A stretch of 10,032 nucleotides of DNA. Origin: Anaerolineae bacterium. GTDB lineage: Bacteria; Chloroflexota; Anaerolineae; Aggregatilineales; Phototrophicaceae. The stretch is taken from positions 1 to 10,032 of the forward strand of contig WGEI01000280.1 of assembly GCA_015492875.1 (NCBI GenBank). The letters run 5' to 3'. Positions 1-6,925 of this stretch are shown in pieces. Made by a program: the position numbers and the translations under genes. Under the pieces are notes generated by a model. It saw only the letters and a program-made list of their open reading frames with translations, had not been told where the DNA came from and ran no database searches. How positions within the stretch are numbered: the first letter of the stretch is position 1; each line of letters begins with the position of its first letter.

Positions 1-288
1 GTTTAGAGGTGAAGTGGTCAGTTTTGCGAGGATAGAAACGGTAGTGCGGTCTGATGGACGAGTAAAAAAGTCTTCCGAGACCTCTTCTAGAAAACTTGCG
101 CTGACTTGATTGTAACCATAGCAGACTGAGTTGCGCTCTAGGCCGCCACAGTTATCATCTATAGTGGACAGTGCCTGCTCCACAAGTGCCGGGCAAATCC
201 CCCCGTCTTGTGCGCCAGCATATTGGAAAAATGTCCCTCCCAATATGAGCAAAAGAAATCCTGTAATTAGTGTTATATAGCGGTACAT
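1..288 (-). CDS. Secreted cysteine-containing protein, N-terminal part (runs off left edge)
   Basis: The frame is open from the ATG at 288 down to base 1 (96 codons, no stop), so the gene continues beyond the window. The first ~26 residues form a signal peptide: a short MYRY n-region, a hydrophobic stretch TLITGFLLLILGGTFF and a QYAGA-like cleavage region. The exported part begins QDGGICPALVEQALSTI and has cysteines at residues 32, 47 and 56, plus the segment RNSVCYGYNQVSA at about 52-64. I recall this spacing (CxxLVxxAL ... C ... RNxxCYG) from secreted Chloroflexota proteins that often carry SH3-like or other domains further on; that resemblance is from memory. The function is unknown. An in-frame ATG at 300 would add four residues. 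The ATG at 288 is preferred because GGGGGA sits four bases upstream of it. The gene lies downstream of the metalloregulator on the same strand, but has its own likely -10 box. Confidence 0.8.
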   Translation of the reverse strand, partial: MYRYITLITGFLLLILGGTFFQYAGAQDGGICPALVEQALSTIDDNCGGLERNSVCYGYNQVSASFLEEVSEDFFTRPSDRTTVSILAKLTTSPLN

Positions 289-335
289 AGCATCCCCCAT
301 ATACCAACACTTAAGGGAAAATAAAGGCTATAAAC

Positions 336-341
336 ATTATA
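336..341 (-). promoter_or_regulatory. Likely -10 box for the secreted-protein gene at 288
   Basis: On the minus strand there is a perfect TATAAT at 341-336, about 48 bases before the ATG at 288. The predicted transcript would start near 329. I find no good -35 hexamer: the position 17 bases upstream reads CTGCGC. The call therefore rests on the -10 match, its AT-rich setting and its position. The 139-bp gap between this gene and the metalloregulator is long enough for a separate promoter. Confidence 0.4.
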
Positions 342-384
342 TAACTAGATAGTAATTTGCGCAGCAAACGAAAAACTGTGACAC

Positions 385-409
385 AAAAACGTATCACACT
401 ACGGTGATA
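385..409 (-). terminator. Possible weak terminator after the DtxR-family gene
   Basis: On the minus strand, TATCAC (409-404... read as GTGATA/TATCAC arms at 392-397 and 404-409) forms a 6-bp stem with a 6-base loop, followed after two bases by five Ts (389-385). It lies about 31 bases beyond the stop codon of the metalloregulator gene. An alternative 5-bp stem, CTACG/CGTAG (399-403 with 413-417), would compete with it. The stem is AT-rich and short, so an operator for the downstream gene is an alternative reading. Confidence 0.35.
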
Positions 410-439
410 TTTCGTAGGGCAAGCGTATATTGGGCGTAG

Positions 440-1120
440 TTAAAGCTCAAACTCTTCCGGTTTGCAAACCCGCAAAATGCCGGCTAATTCATGGCCGACG
501 TGATGGACAACATCATCAATTTGCAATTGCAAGGGGCCATTGAAGGGCGCGCGTTCTACAAGGCGAAAACGCTTGCCCACTTGTAACCCTAAATGCTCGA
601 TATAAAGGAGCATCTCTGGGTCATGGGTGTAAACCCGGCTGAGGACATATTCTTCGCCAACTTGAACATCCTGTAAGGCGGTATCTATGACTTGGGGCAT
701 CACCCCATCGGGCGTTGGAATCGGCTCACCATGGGGGCAGCGCTTGGGATAGCCAGCGAGTTCTTCCATGCGCGACACAATTCGGTCGCTAACGACAGCA
801 CCCAAATCGTCGGCGGTATCATGCACTTCGTGCCAGCCAAACCCCATGACATCAACCAGAAAGCGCTCGACAAGGCGATGGCGGCGAATACTCAATAGCG
901 CCTCACGCTCTCCTAAAGGGGTTAAAGCAATGCCTTTATAGGGTTCATGTTCGATATAACCATCATCTTTAAGCCGCCGCACCATGCGTGTCACGGCTGG
1001 CGCGGTTACACCAACAGCTTCGGCCAGTGCTGATGTCGTTATATAGCGTTCACCCTGTTTATAGGAAACGAGCCGGTACGCTTCCGCCAGATATTCCTGC
1101 ACTCTGGCGCTATCATTCAT
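440..1120 (-). CDS. DtxR/MntR-family metal-dependent transcriptional regulator
   Basis: The 226-residue protein has the standard three-part DtxR layout. A winged helix-turn-helix covers ~8-72 (ALAEAVGVTAPAVTRMVRRL, then the wing EPYKGIALTPLGE) and is closest in feel to MntR. A dimerisation and metal-binding domain covers ~73-140 (RRHRLVERFLVDVMGF, then PKRCPHGEPIP at 125-135). An FeoA/SH3-like C-terminal domain covers ~150-226. Such proteins sense Fe2+ or Mn2+ and repress uptake or storage genes. Ligand positions partly survive: E9 aligns with MntR Asp8, H81 with DtxR His79, E85 with Glu83, and H100 with His98. The core pair corresponding to DtxR E105-H106 (MntR E102-H103) is G107-A108, and the DtxR Cys102 position is D104. 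Metal specificity is therefore uncertain. The ATG at 1120 starts the conserved helix, with only a weak GTGGGG upstream. The gene lies 137 bp after the cytochrome gene on the same strand. Confidence 0.93.
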   Translation of the reverse strand: MNDSARVQEYLAEAYRLVSYKQGERYITTSALAEAVGVTAPAVTRMVRRLKDDGYIEHEPYKGIALTPLGEREALLSIRRHRLVERFLVDVMGFGWHEVHDTADDLGAVVSDRIVSRMEELAGYPKRCPHGEPIPTPDGVMPQVIDTALQDVQVGEEYVLSRVYTHDPEMLLYIEHLGLQVGKRFRLVERAPFNGPLQLQIDDVVHHVGHELAGILRVCKPEEFEL

Positions 1121-1146
1121 AGAATTGCCCCACTCAATACAGGCTC

Positions 1147-1156
1147 AAAGGCCTTT
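1147..1156. promoter_or_regulatory. Perfect 10-bp palindrome in the leader of the DtxR-family gene
   Basis: AAAGGCCTTT is a perfect palindrome 27 bases upstream of the regulator's start codon and just downstream of its likely promoter. DtxR-family repressors commonly bind palindromes near their own promoters, so an autoregulatory operator is possible. The site does not match the DtxR or MntR consensus, and a 10-bp palindrome can occur by chance. Confidence 0.2.
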
Positions 1157-1177
1157 TTGTAGATTATTATCATCATA

Positions 1178-1207
1178 AATATAGCTGGAATGAGGTCTGC
1201 TTAGCAA
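1178..1207 (-). promoter_or_regulatory. Candidate promoter of the DtxR-family gene
   Basis: On the minus strand TTGCTA (1207-1202), an 18-base spacer and TATATT (1183-1178) match the sigma-70 pattern at 4/6 and 5/6 positions. Transcription would begin near 1171, giving a leader of about 50 bases. I see no strong terminator between the cytochrome stop at 1258 and this site, so read-through from the upstream operon is also possible. Confidence 0.4.
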
Positions 1208-1257
1208 GTGTAAAGTTGTATTTTTATACGGTTCAAACATTTCCCCACCGCATCTGC

Positions 1258-3036
1258 TTATGGCAAACTGAGCAAATAGGCAACAAGCGCATCTATTTCT
1301 TCATAGCTATAATCCACAATCAAGCGGTGTGTGCCTTCTAGAATGAACACATCGCGCAGAGTAGGTGCAGAGCCATCATGTAAATATGGGGCGCTCAGCC
1401 ATAACCAGCGCAATGTAGGCGTCTCTACTTCCCCACCTGTGCCAACGTCATATAATAAACCATCGGTGTAATAGTCCCCAGAGTGGCAGGTGGCGCATTC
1501 TAGCGCATTAAACAACGCTTCCCCCCTAGCGACTTGGTCGGCGTCTAGCTGGGTAGGATTCGGCGGCGCGGTTAAGGTGACTAAGTAGGCGGCGAGGGCG
1601 TCCAAATCGGGGGATAAGTTGGCCGTATCTTCAGCAGGTGAAACGGCGGATTGGAGTAGCCCTGTGCCTGTTTGCACTGCGCGAATATGGGCATCTAAAT
1701 CGGTTAGCTGGTCCCACTCTGCATTGCTATACGGGGCTGTTTGCGCCAGGTCGTATAGCGGCGGGGTATTGCGCGCGCCCCCCGGATAGCCGAACCATGT
1801 GCGCCCATCTGGCAGGCCATCAAAATGACAACTCGCACAACTGATGTAATTGTTGGTGCTCAGGCGGCTATCATCTGCGCCATAGAAAAGTTGCGCGCCA
1901 ATGAGGATATTGACTGGCACTTGCAAATCGCTGACTACAATTTCATCAACGACGTTATAGCGGCGCGGGTCAATAACCAATAGTGTGCCATCGACAGCGC
2001 TATGGGCATAAATAAAGCTATTATCGCGATTGAGCAAAATGCCTCGCGGATTGGCGTCGACCGGGATATGGCCAACGGCATACCCGCTATCCAAATCCAG
2101 CACGCTGATACTGTTACTGCCAGCATTGGCCACATAGAGCAAATTCAGGGTTGGATGGCGAACAGCTGCAAAAGGCATGTTGACTGGGCGGTCTAGTATG
2201 TCTAGCGCATAACGTCGCTGGGGCAACAGGCGGAAACTGCGCAAGTCAATCACATTAACGAGCGGGGTGACGGTATTATCAAAAGTCAAGTCTAGGGAAA
2301 TCACATTCAGGCGGCTTTGCGGCACATAGGCCAAAGCATTGGCGGGGTCAAGGGCTATCGAGGGCGAAAGCCCTGTCTGTAAACCTGTGCTCAGCGTGCT
2401 GACCACGCGCTGCTGTGGTAAGAAAATCATGCTGACATCGCCAGACCAGAAATGCGTCACGTAGAGATAATCCCCCCATAAAGCCATCCCCGCTGGGCTA
2501 TCTAGGACGGGTATACGCTGTGTAATTTCGCCCGTATCCAAGTCAATTTGGATAATCTCGTCACTGCCTTGCAAACTCACCCATGCTTCATCATTGCTAT
2601 CGGTGACGACGGCAAAGGGTAATACGCCAAGTGGGTAAGTTGCTTGCACCTGCGCATCGGATAACCGCACAATAGAGAGCGTGCCGTCAATACGGTTGAC
2701 CACTAAAGCACGGCGATCATCGGGGGTAATGGCAACACTAAAGGGCTGTTTGCCGACACTCACTTCTGCCGTGACAGCGCCTTGTAGCGGGTCAACAATA
2801 GAGACCGTATCGCTGAGGAAGTTAGCAGTGACAACCGTGCGGCCACCAGCAGTTAAGGCCAATGTGCTGCTCTGAAAAACACGGGTCGATGCGGAAGGCA
2901 GACGATATAAATCATCGCCTTGCGCCAACGCCCAACCAGCAACCAATACCAAGAGCAACAATACCCCTAAAACACCTCTGCGATGAGGTGGATGATTCCA
3001 CATAGCCGTTATCATTTTTGTGCGCAGGTTATTCAC
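1258..3036 (-). CDS. Exported YVTN-type beta-propeller fused to a di-haem MauG/cytochrome c peroxidase-like domain
   Basis: The 592-residue protein has an N-terminal signal or anchor (hydrophobic ~21-38, GVLGVLLLLVLVAGWALA, after PPHRR). Residues ~57-370 carry repeated propeller blades such as YVANAGSNSISVLDLDSG (301-318) and AWVSLQGSDEIIQIDLDTG. Residues ~375-592 resemble the MauG/CcpA family: haem motif one is CASCH (400-404), preceded by DSRLSTNNYIS, and haem motif two is CATCH (514-518), followed by SAPYLHDGSAPTLRDVF. Both CXXCH sites require periplasmic or extracellular maturation. Members are peroxidases or protein-oxidising enzymes; the exact substrate here is unknown. There is no methionine after residue 287, so neither haem can have the usual His/Met ligation. 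The start is a GTG overlapping the preceding gene's stop (GTGAATAA), with AGAGG nine bases upstream. An ATG at 3003 would give a shorter n-region. Confidence 0.88.
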   Translation of the reverse strand: MNNLRTKMITAMWNHPPHRRGVLGVLLLLVLVAGWALAQGDDLYRLPSASTRVFQSSTLALTAGGRTVVTANFLSDTVSIVDPLQGAVTAEVSVGKQPFSVAITPDDRRALVVNRIDGTLSIVRLSDAQVQATYPLGVLPFAVVTDSNDEAWVSLQGSDEIIQIDLDTGEITQRIPVLDSPAGMALWGDYLYVTHFWSGDVSMIFLPQQRVVSTLSTGLQTGLSPSIALDPANALAYVPQSRLNVISLDLTFDNTVTPLVNVIDLRSFRLLPQRRYALDILDRPVNMPFAAVRHPTLNLLYVANAGSNSISVLDLDSGYAVGHIPVDANPRGILLNRDNSFIYAHSAVDGTLLVIDPRRYNVVDEIVVSDLQVPVNILIGAQLFYGADDSRLSTNNYISCASCHFDGLPDGRTWFGYPGGARNTPPLYDLAQTAPYSNAEWDQLTDLDAHIRAVQTGTGLLQSAVSPAEDTANLSPDLDALAAYLVTLTAPPNPTQLDADQVARGEALFNALECATCHSGDYYTDGLLYDVGTGGEVETPTLRWLWLSAPYLHDGSAPTLRDVFILEGTHRLIVDYSYEEIDALVAYLLSLP

Positions 3037-6000
3037 CGGTCACCGCCTCTGTAGAAATCAAACGATCGTTGAAAAGATAAAATGTGCGAGTTTGAATGAG
3101 CAAATCATTATCAGGTTCGCGCGCTGTGACAACAAAAGTTAAACGCACAGCATCGGCGCCAGAAGCACCAGTAAAGCGCGGGTCAAAATCATAGGCGGGT
3201 ATGCGCCGCCGCAGGTTAGTTGGGGTAAACGTATAACTCGCGCTAGTCGCGGCTAAATTCATCTCGCCACTATCGAGCACATAGCCATCCGTTTGGACAA
3301 TATAAAAGGCTTGATAATCACTGAGGCCTCTGGGTAACGACACGCTAAACGCAATGGGGCTGCCGGGGCGCACGCTCAAATCAACGTTTTCCGCCCCACC
3401 TTGATTACTCACAAGTGCGGGCGCAGTTTGGGGAACAACGTATACTGAAAACTGTCGAGAAATACCGAGCACGCCGCCCTGAGGGTATGGGGGTTCAACC
3501 TGCCCCATAGACGTTAAATCAGTATGTTGAACTGTGAGTTCTACTGTCCAAACGCCAATTTCATCGACTTGAAGGTTGTTCGATGGGTCATAGTAATAAC
3601 CGATGGCATTGGCCACACCGGAAAATGTATGTTCTTGCCCCGATGGCGATATAATCCGAACTGATACATTGGCAGGCAGCGTTGGGGCAACTTGCCCAGC
3701 AATGGCCAGCGTATCACCCGGCACGAGAATATCTCCGGGGCGCGTTCCTGTGGGATGGAAGAAAATTTCAATGGGTTCGCCATCAATGGTCATTAACGGC
3801 CCCGCACTGCCACCACCAGCTTGTCCCAAGAATGGCGGGTAAACGCCTGTTGTGCGGTCTTCTGGTACAGTAACAGCGAGGGAAGCATATATCGCTGTGG
3901 ACTCTATGCCCGCTTCGGCATTACGAATGACTGCGCCACCGAATATAAAAGCATAATCGCCAGGGCTATCGCCCAAACCGCCGGCACCAATCTGGCCGTT
4001 ATAGGGGTCATCGGCATCCCAAGCCATAGGTAACGAGGTGTCATATCCACCGTGCACGAACTGGCGCACGGTCACATCTGGACGCACAGCGCTCACATAT
4101 CCATAGGCTTCATTGGCGATAATATCGGGCAACAAAGCTGGGTTGTAAAGCGTTGGCGGGCCAGCGAGCACAGGCACAAGTGGCAAGGCGTCCTCCACCG
4201 CAAGGCGGTCAATTGAGCCAACAACGTTCTCATAATCGGGGCGGGAAGAGCGTAACCACGAGGCATAAGCACCTGTGAGGTCTTGCACTTGTATCATCGG
4301 ATGCACACCATCATCTGGGGTATCGCTCACCAAGACAACATCGCCACTATAGTAAGGCGACATGGCTATACCGTGACCTGTGGCGGCATCTGGCGGATAG
4401 ACAGCGGTATCGAACCATGCGGTACGCAAACCATCCTGCCCTTCTAAACCGCGCTGTCCATGTGCAATGAAGGCGGCATCTGGTGAAGCGATGACGCCCG
4501 CGCTGCGTAAACTAGCCGCCCATAAGCGCCCATCGGCGTCGGTGTAGCGCGCTTCATAATCGATAATGTACTCGCCGGGTCGCTCAAAAGTAAACGCCTC
4601 ATCAGGGGCAAAATAGCCATTACGATTGGCTTGACCAGTATAAGTTTGCTCAATGACTTCGCCGCCATCTAGTGGCCAAACCCGCACCCTAACGGATATT
4701 TCGGCGGGCATACCGGGGGCAATGTGTAGCCCCGGATAGAAACTATCGCCGATTTCAAAAGGTGTGCCGCTGAGAACGCCGGGCGTGAGGTCAAGCAACT
4801 CAGCGATCAATAGGCGATATGTCCCCCCACCAGAGAAACTATTGCCCCAAATATCTAGTACATCGCCTGTTAACGTGATGGTATATTCACCATATTGCTC
4901 AAAGTTATAAGCGTTAAATTGGCGGTTCAGCGAAGCCAAACGCAACATATCGACCACGCCCCGCGCGCCAAAACGCCGCGCTTCGTCATCGGCAGCAGTT
5001 GATAGCTGTGATTGGACGATGGCAACACTGCCCAAATCATCGGTCTCACCATCAGGTTTGAGGACAGCAGCAGATAAACGCCCGCCGGGCAATAAAAGCG
5101 GCAAAACGCCCGCGCCACTGCTGTCATAGGCATTGGGCATTTGACTCGGTAGATAAGGCTCTATCGGGTATGTGCCGGGTGGGAGAATATAGGTAGGGCT
5201 ATTGAAGCGAACGCGATTAGAGAGTGCAGCCCGGGCGGCGTCTTCCTGTGGCAAAATTCCGCGACTACCATCCGATGGTTGGTCAAAGAACAACGCCCAA
5301 AGCAAACGCGGATTTTCTACTGTGCCAGCGGTTAACGTCAGCGGGAGGCGCACTGGGCGCACGCGCGATGCGGCATCGCCCGTGCCAAGCAGGTTATTCT
5401 CATGCCATGGGATTGGCGCGTTATCCCCCACTTGTACGAAACCGAGAATATGGGGCACATAGAGACCATTGGGTAAATCGGGGGGAAGTTGAGCGGTGAA
5501 GCGTAGCGGAAAAAACAGCTTATCACCACGCCGCACAATCTCTTGCGGTTGCACAACCGCCTCAGCAATGACGAAATCGCCCCGTATATTATCAATCGCT
5601 AATCCAGTGCGCGTGAGTACACTTGACCAACCACTGTTATTATTCACACCGCCAGCCACCTGCTCGCCAGCCCTGTTGGTCACCGGCTGTAAGCCCAGCT
5701 GAACAACCATACGTACATCAGCTGGCAATGCACTCAAGTCTTGGGCTTCCATGACGGTATTCAGCTCTAGCGTCCAATCATCACCAGCTGTTAGCTGCAA
5801 AGTAGAAGCGCGCCCATTGGCCCACCAGCGAGCACTACCGCCACCGAGAGGGCCTGCGACATAGAATTTTTGCGCATCTACACCCAGCGGGGCAGAGGGA
5901 TAAACAATGCCATCGAACTCCTCGACAGAGAGCACACTAACACCAACGGGCGTTTCCATCAGGGGGCGGTCTTTGTCGTCTAAGAAACTCCAGCTATCAA

Positions 6001-6754
6001 AGATTATTTCTGCATTTGTGTTGAACGTGAGGGGGATGCGCACTTCAATGGCCGTATCCACCGCCGCAACTGCCGGCAATGTATCCAATTCCGACGGGCG
6101 CGGGTCAAGCCGCGAAAGTGTTGCGCCTTGTTGAACGCGCGGGTCTAATGTGTAGCTATAAGTGGTATCAGACTGAATAATGGCGATGCTGAGTTGGGCA
6201 AATTTTTCTGGTAACTCAGCCGTATCTAGGGCGATATAGAGGGAATCATTATTGCGCAGCGCCCAAACCGCAACATCTTCCCCGCCTAAAGCAGCCTGTT
6301 GATACCCAACCCAATCAGAGAGTTGGCCATCAATCCGCAGTTGTGTGATAGGCGACGGCAAGGGTGGAACACTCACATTGCCATAGACAATGGTGCCGGG
6401 ACCACCGGGTAACGAGCCGGGCTTGCCGCGCGATGCCGCATCTATGTCTTCTGCGGGACTAACCCAGAATGGCGTTTGCCCTGGCCCATAAATGCGGGCG
6501 CTAAATGCCCCAGTAATCCCCGCTGTGGTATAAACGACCTCTTCCGTGTAAAGGTTGCGAATGGCGACATCTGCACCGGGGAAGACCGCACCAGCAGGGC
6601 CACTAATGGTAACCAACCCATCGGCATCTGGCTCGGAAATGGTGATGAGCGAAGCTACAGGAGGGTCACCTTGTTGCGGTGTACCATTTTGAGCGCTGAC
6701 AAATGATGTTGCCAGCAGAAATATACAACCAATTGTAACGAGTAATGGGCGCAC
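3029..6754 (-). CDS. Giant secreted, cysteine-free, multi-domain Ig-like protein
   Basis: I do not recognise a named family. From the GTG at 6754 the product is 1241 residues with a classical signal peptide, MRPLLVTIGCIFLLATSFVSA, then QNG. Seen in order: an Ig/IPT-like segment (~32-122); a segment like CBM9/DOMON sugar- or haem-binding folds (~137-272, with IDGQLSDW at 141-148 and a later DSLYIALDT); a long middle beta-rich part; an Ig-like repeat (~677-754); a related repeat (~1008-1107); and a final beta-sandwich (~1122-1230). There is no cysteine after the signal peptide, no membrane anchor and no sorting motif. It is first in an operon with the di-haem cytochrome (8-nt overlap), which suggests a scaffold, adhesin or substrate role for that enzyme. 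The frame stays open back to a TTG at 6838, but that codon is part of the -35 box. GGAGG eight bases before the GTG supports this start; an ATG at 6769 would overlap that site. Confidence 0.85.
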   Translation of the reverse strand: MRPLLVTIGCIFLLATSFVSAQNGTPQQGDPPVASLITISEPDADGLVTISGPAGAVFPGADVAIRNLYTEEVVYTTAGITGAFSARIYGPGQTPFWVSPAEDIDAASRGKPGSLPGGPGTIVYGNVSVPPLPSPITQLRIDGQLSDWVGYQQAALGGEDVAVWALRNNDSLYIALDTAELPEKFAQLSIAIIQSDTTYSYTLDPRVQQGATLSRLDPRPSELDTLPAVAAVDTAIEVRIPLTFNTNAEIIFDSWSFLDDKDRPLMETPVGVSVLSVEEFDGIVYPSAPLGVDAQKFYVAGPLGGGSARWWANGRASTLQLTAGDDWTLELNTVMEAQDLSALPADVRMVVQLGLQPVTNRAGEQVAGGVNNNSGWSSVLTRTGLAIDNIRGDFVIAEAVVQPQEIVRRGDKLFFPLRFTAQLPPDLPNGLYVPHILGFVQVGDNAPIPWHENNLLGTGDAASRVRPVRLPLTLTAGTVENPRLLWALFFDQPSDGSRGILPQEDAARAALSNRVRFNSPTYILPPGTYPIEPYLPSQMPNAYDSSGAGVLPLLLPGGRLSAAVLKPDGETDDLGSVAIVQSQLSTAADDEARRFGARGVVDMLRLASLNRQFNAYNFEQYGEYTITLTGDVLDIWGNSFSGGGTYRLLIAELLDLTPGVLSGTPFEIGDSFYPGLHIAPGMPAEISVRVRVWPLDGGEVIEQTYTGQANRNGYFAPDEAFTFERPGEYIIDYEARYTDADGRLWAASLRSAGVIASPDAAFIAHGQRGLEGQDGLRTAWFDTAVYPPDAATGHGIAMSPYYSGDVVLVSDTPDDGVHPMIQVQDLTGAYASWLRSSRPDYENVVGSIDRLAVEDALPLVPVLAGPPTLYNPALLPDIIANEAYGYVSAVRPDVTVRQFVHGGYDTSLPMAWDADDPYNGQIGAGGLGDSPGDYAFIFGGAVIRNAEAGIESTAIYASLAVTVPEDRTTGVYPPFLGQAGGGSAGPLMTIDGEPIEIFFHPTGTRPGDILVPGDTLAIAGQVAPTLPANVSVRIISPSGQEHTFSGVANAIGYYYDPSNNLQVDEIGVWTVELTVQHTDLTSMGQVEPPYPQGGVLGISRQFSVYVVPQTAPALVSNQGGAENVDLSVRPGSPIAFSVSLPRGLSDYQAFYIVQTDGYVLDSGEMNLAATSASYTFTPTNLRRRIPAYDFDPRFTGASGADAVRLTFVVTAREPDNDLLIQTRTFYLFNDRLISTEAVTGE

Positions 6755-6757
6755 AGT

Positions 6758-6767
6758 CTCTCCCTCC
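6758..6767 (-). promoter_or_regulatory. Strong ribosome binding site that decides the GTG start at 6754
   Basis: GGAGGGAGAG lies at 6767-6758, and its GGAGG core is eight bases from the GTG at 6754. It overlaps the in-frame ATG at 6769, which argues that the ATG is not the start. Translation from the GTG gives a compact, standard signal peptide. Confidence 0.75.
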
Positions 6768-6770
6768 ATA

Positions 6771-6787
6771 GGTGTGAGGCTCACACC
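6771..6787. promoter_or_regulatory. Perfect 17-bp palindrome, candidate operator or leader hairpin
   Basis: GGTGTGAGGCTCACACC has two perfect 8-base arms around one central base. It lies 22 bases downstream of the operon's -10 box and directly upstream of the Shine-Dalgarno sequence. In the RNA it could fold as a 7-bp stem with a 3-base loop next to the ribosome binding site. As DNA it fits a dimeric repressor site that would block transcription. A second, shorter palindrome with the same GTGA half-site (GTGATACTCAC, 6795-6805) lies eight bases away. It is not a CRP site, since the TGTGA/TCACA spacing is 3, not 6. Confidence 0.5.
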
Positions 6788-6809
6788 GATTGCAGTGATA
6801 CTCACAGCG

Positions 6810-6838
6810 AGTATAAGAAGCGACGCCAGTCTTGTCAA
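6810..6838 (-). promoter_or_regulatory. Near-consensus sigma-70 promoter of the secreted protein/cytochrome operon
   Basis: On the minus strand TTGACA (6838-6833) is separated by exactly 17 bases from TATACT (6815-6810). The -35 is perfect and the -10 matches 5 of 6. Transcription should begin near 6803, giving a leader of about 49 bases before the GTG at 6754. The promoter lies inside the extended open frame, which shows that the TTG at 6838 is not a start codon. Confidence 0.8.
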
Positions 6839-6844
6839 TTTAGC

Positions 6845-6855
6845 GCTGAATCAGC
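6845..6855. promoter_or_regulatory. 11-bp palindrome between the divergent promoters
   Basis: GCTGAATCAGC is a perfect palindrome with a single central base. It lies between the -35 boxes of the two divergent promoters (6838 and 6869), where a shared regulator could act on both. It is short enough to be chance. Confidence 0.2.
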
Positions 6856-6868
6856 AGGCAAATTCTTA

Positions 6869-6897
6869 TCGACCTGCATGGGTATTAAGGTTATAAT
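6869..6897 (+). promoter_or_regulatory. Promoter of the CheR-TPR gene
   Basis: TCGACC (6869-6874, 4/6 match), a 17-base spacer and a perfect TATAAT (6892-6897) predict a transcript starting near 6904. This leaves the ATG at 6878 upstream of the transcription start and supports the ATG at 6926 as the true start. Confidence 0.6.
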
Positions 6898-6925
6898 ATA
6901 CCAACAGAGGGAATTAAAGAAAACT

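Noticed and set aside
302..324. MntR-box-like CTTAAGGGAAAA upstream of the secreted-protein gene
   Set aside because: Only the TTAAG core resembles the known MntR box, and the flanking bases do not form a palindrome.
1196..1260. 8-bp direct repeat TCTGCTTA (1196-1203 and 1253-1260)
   Set aside because: One copy overlaps the cytochrome stop codon, and an 8-base match at this distance is not unusual; no flanking similarity.
5202..5499. Plus-strand open frames of 86-91 codons inside the giant secreted-protein gene
   Set aside because: They are antisense to a continuous coding frame, lack ribosome sites and encode low-complexity, Arg/Ser-rich sequence typical of shadow frames.
6771..6787. CRP/FNR site reading of TGTGAGCCTCACA
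   Set aside because: The half-sites are 3 bases apart instead of 6, so it does not fit a CRP operator.
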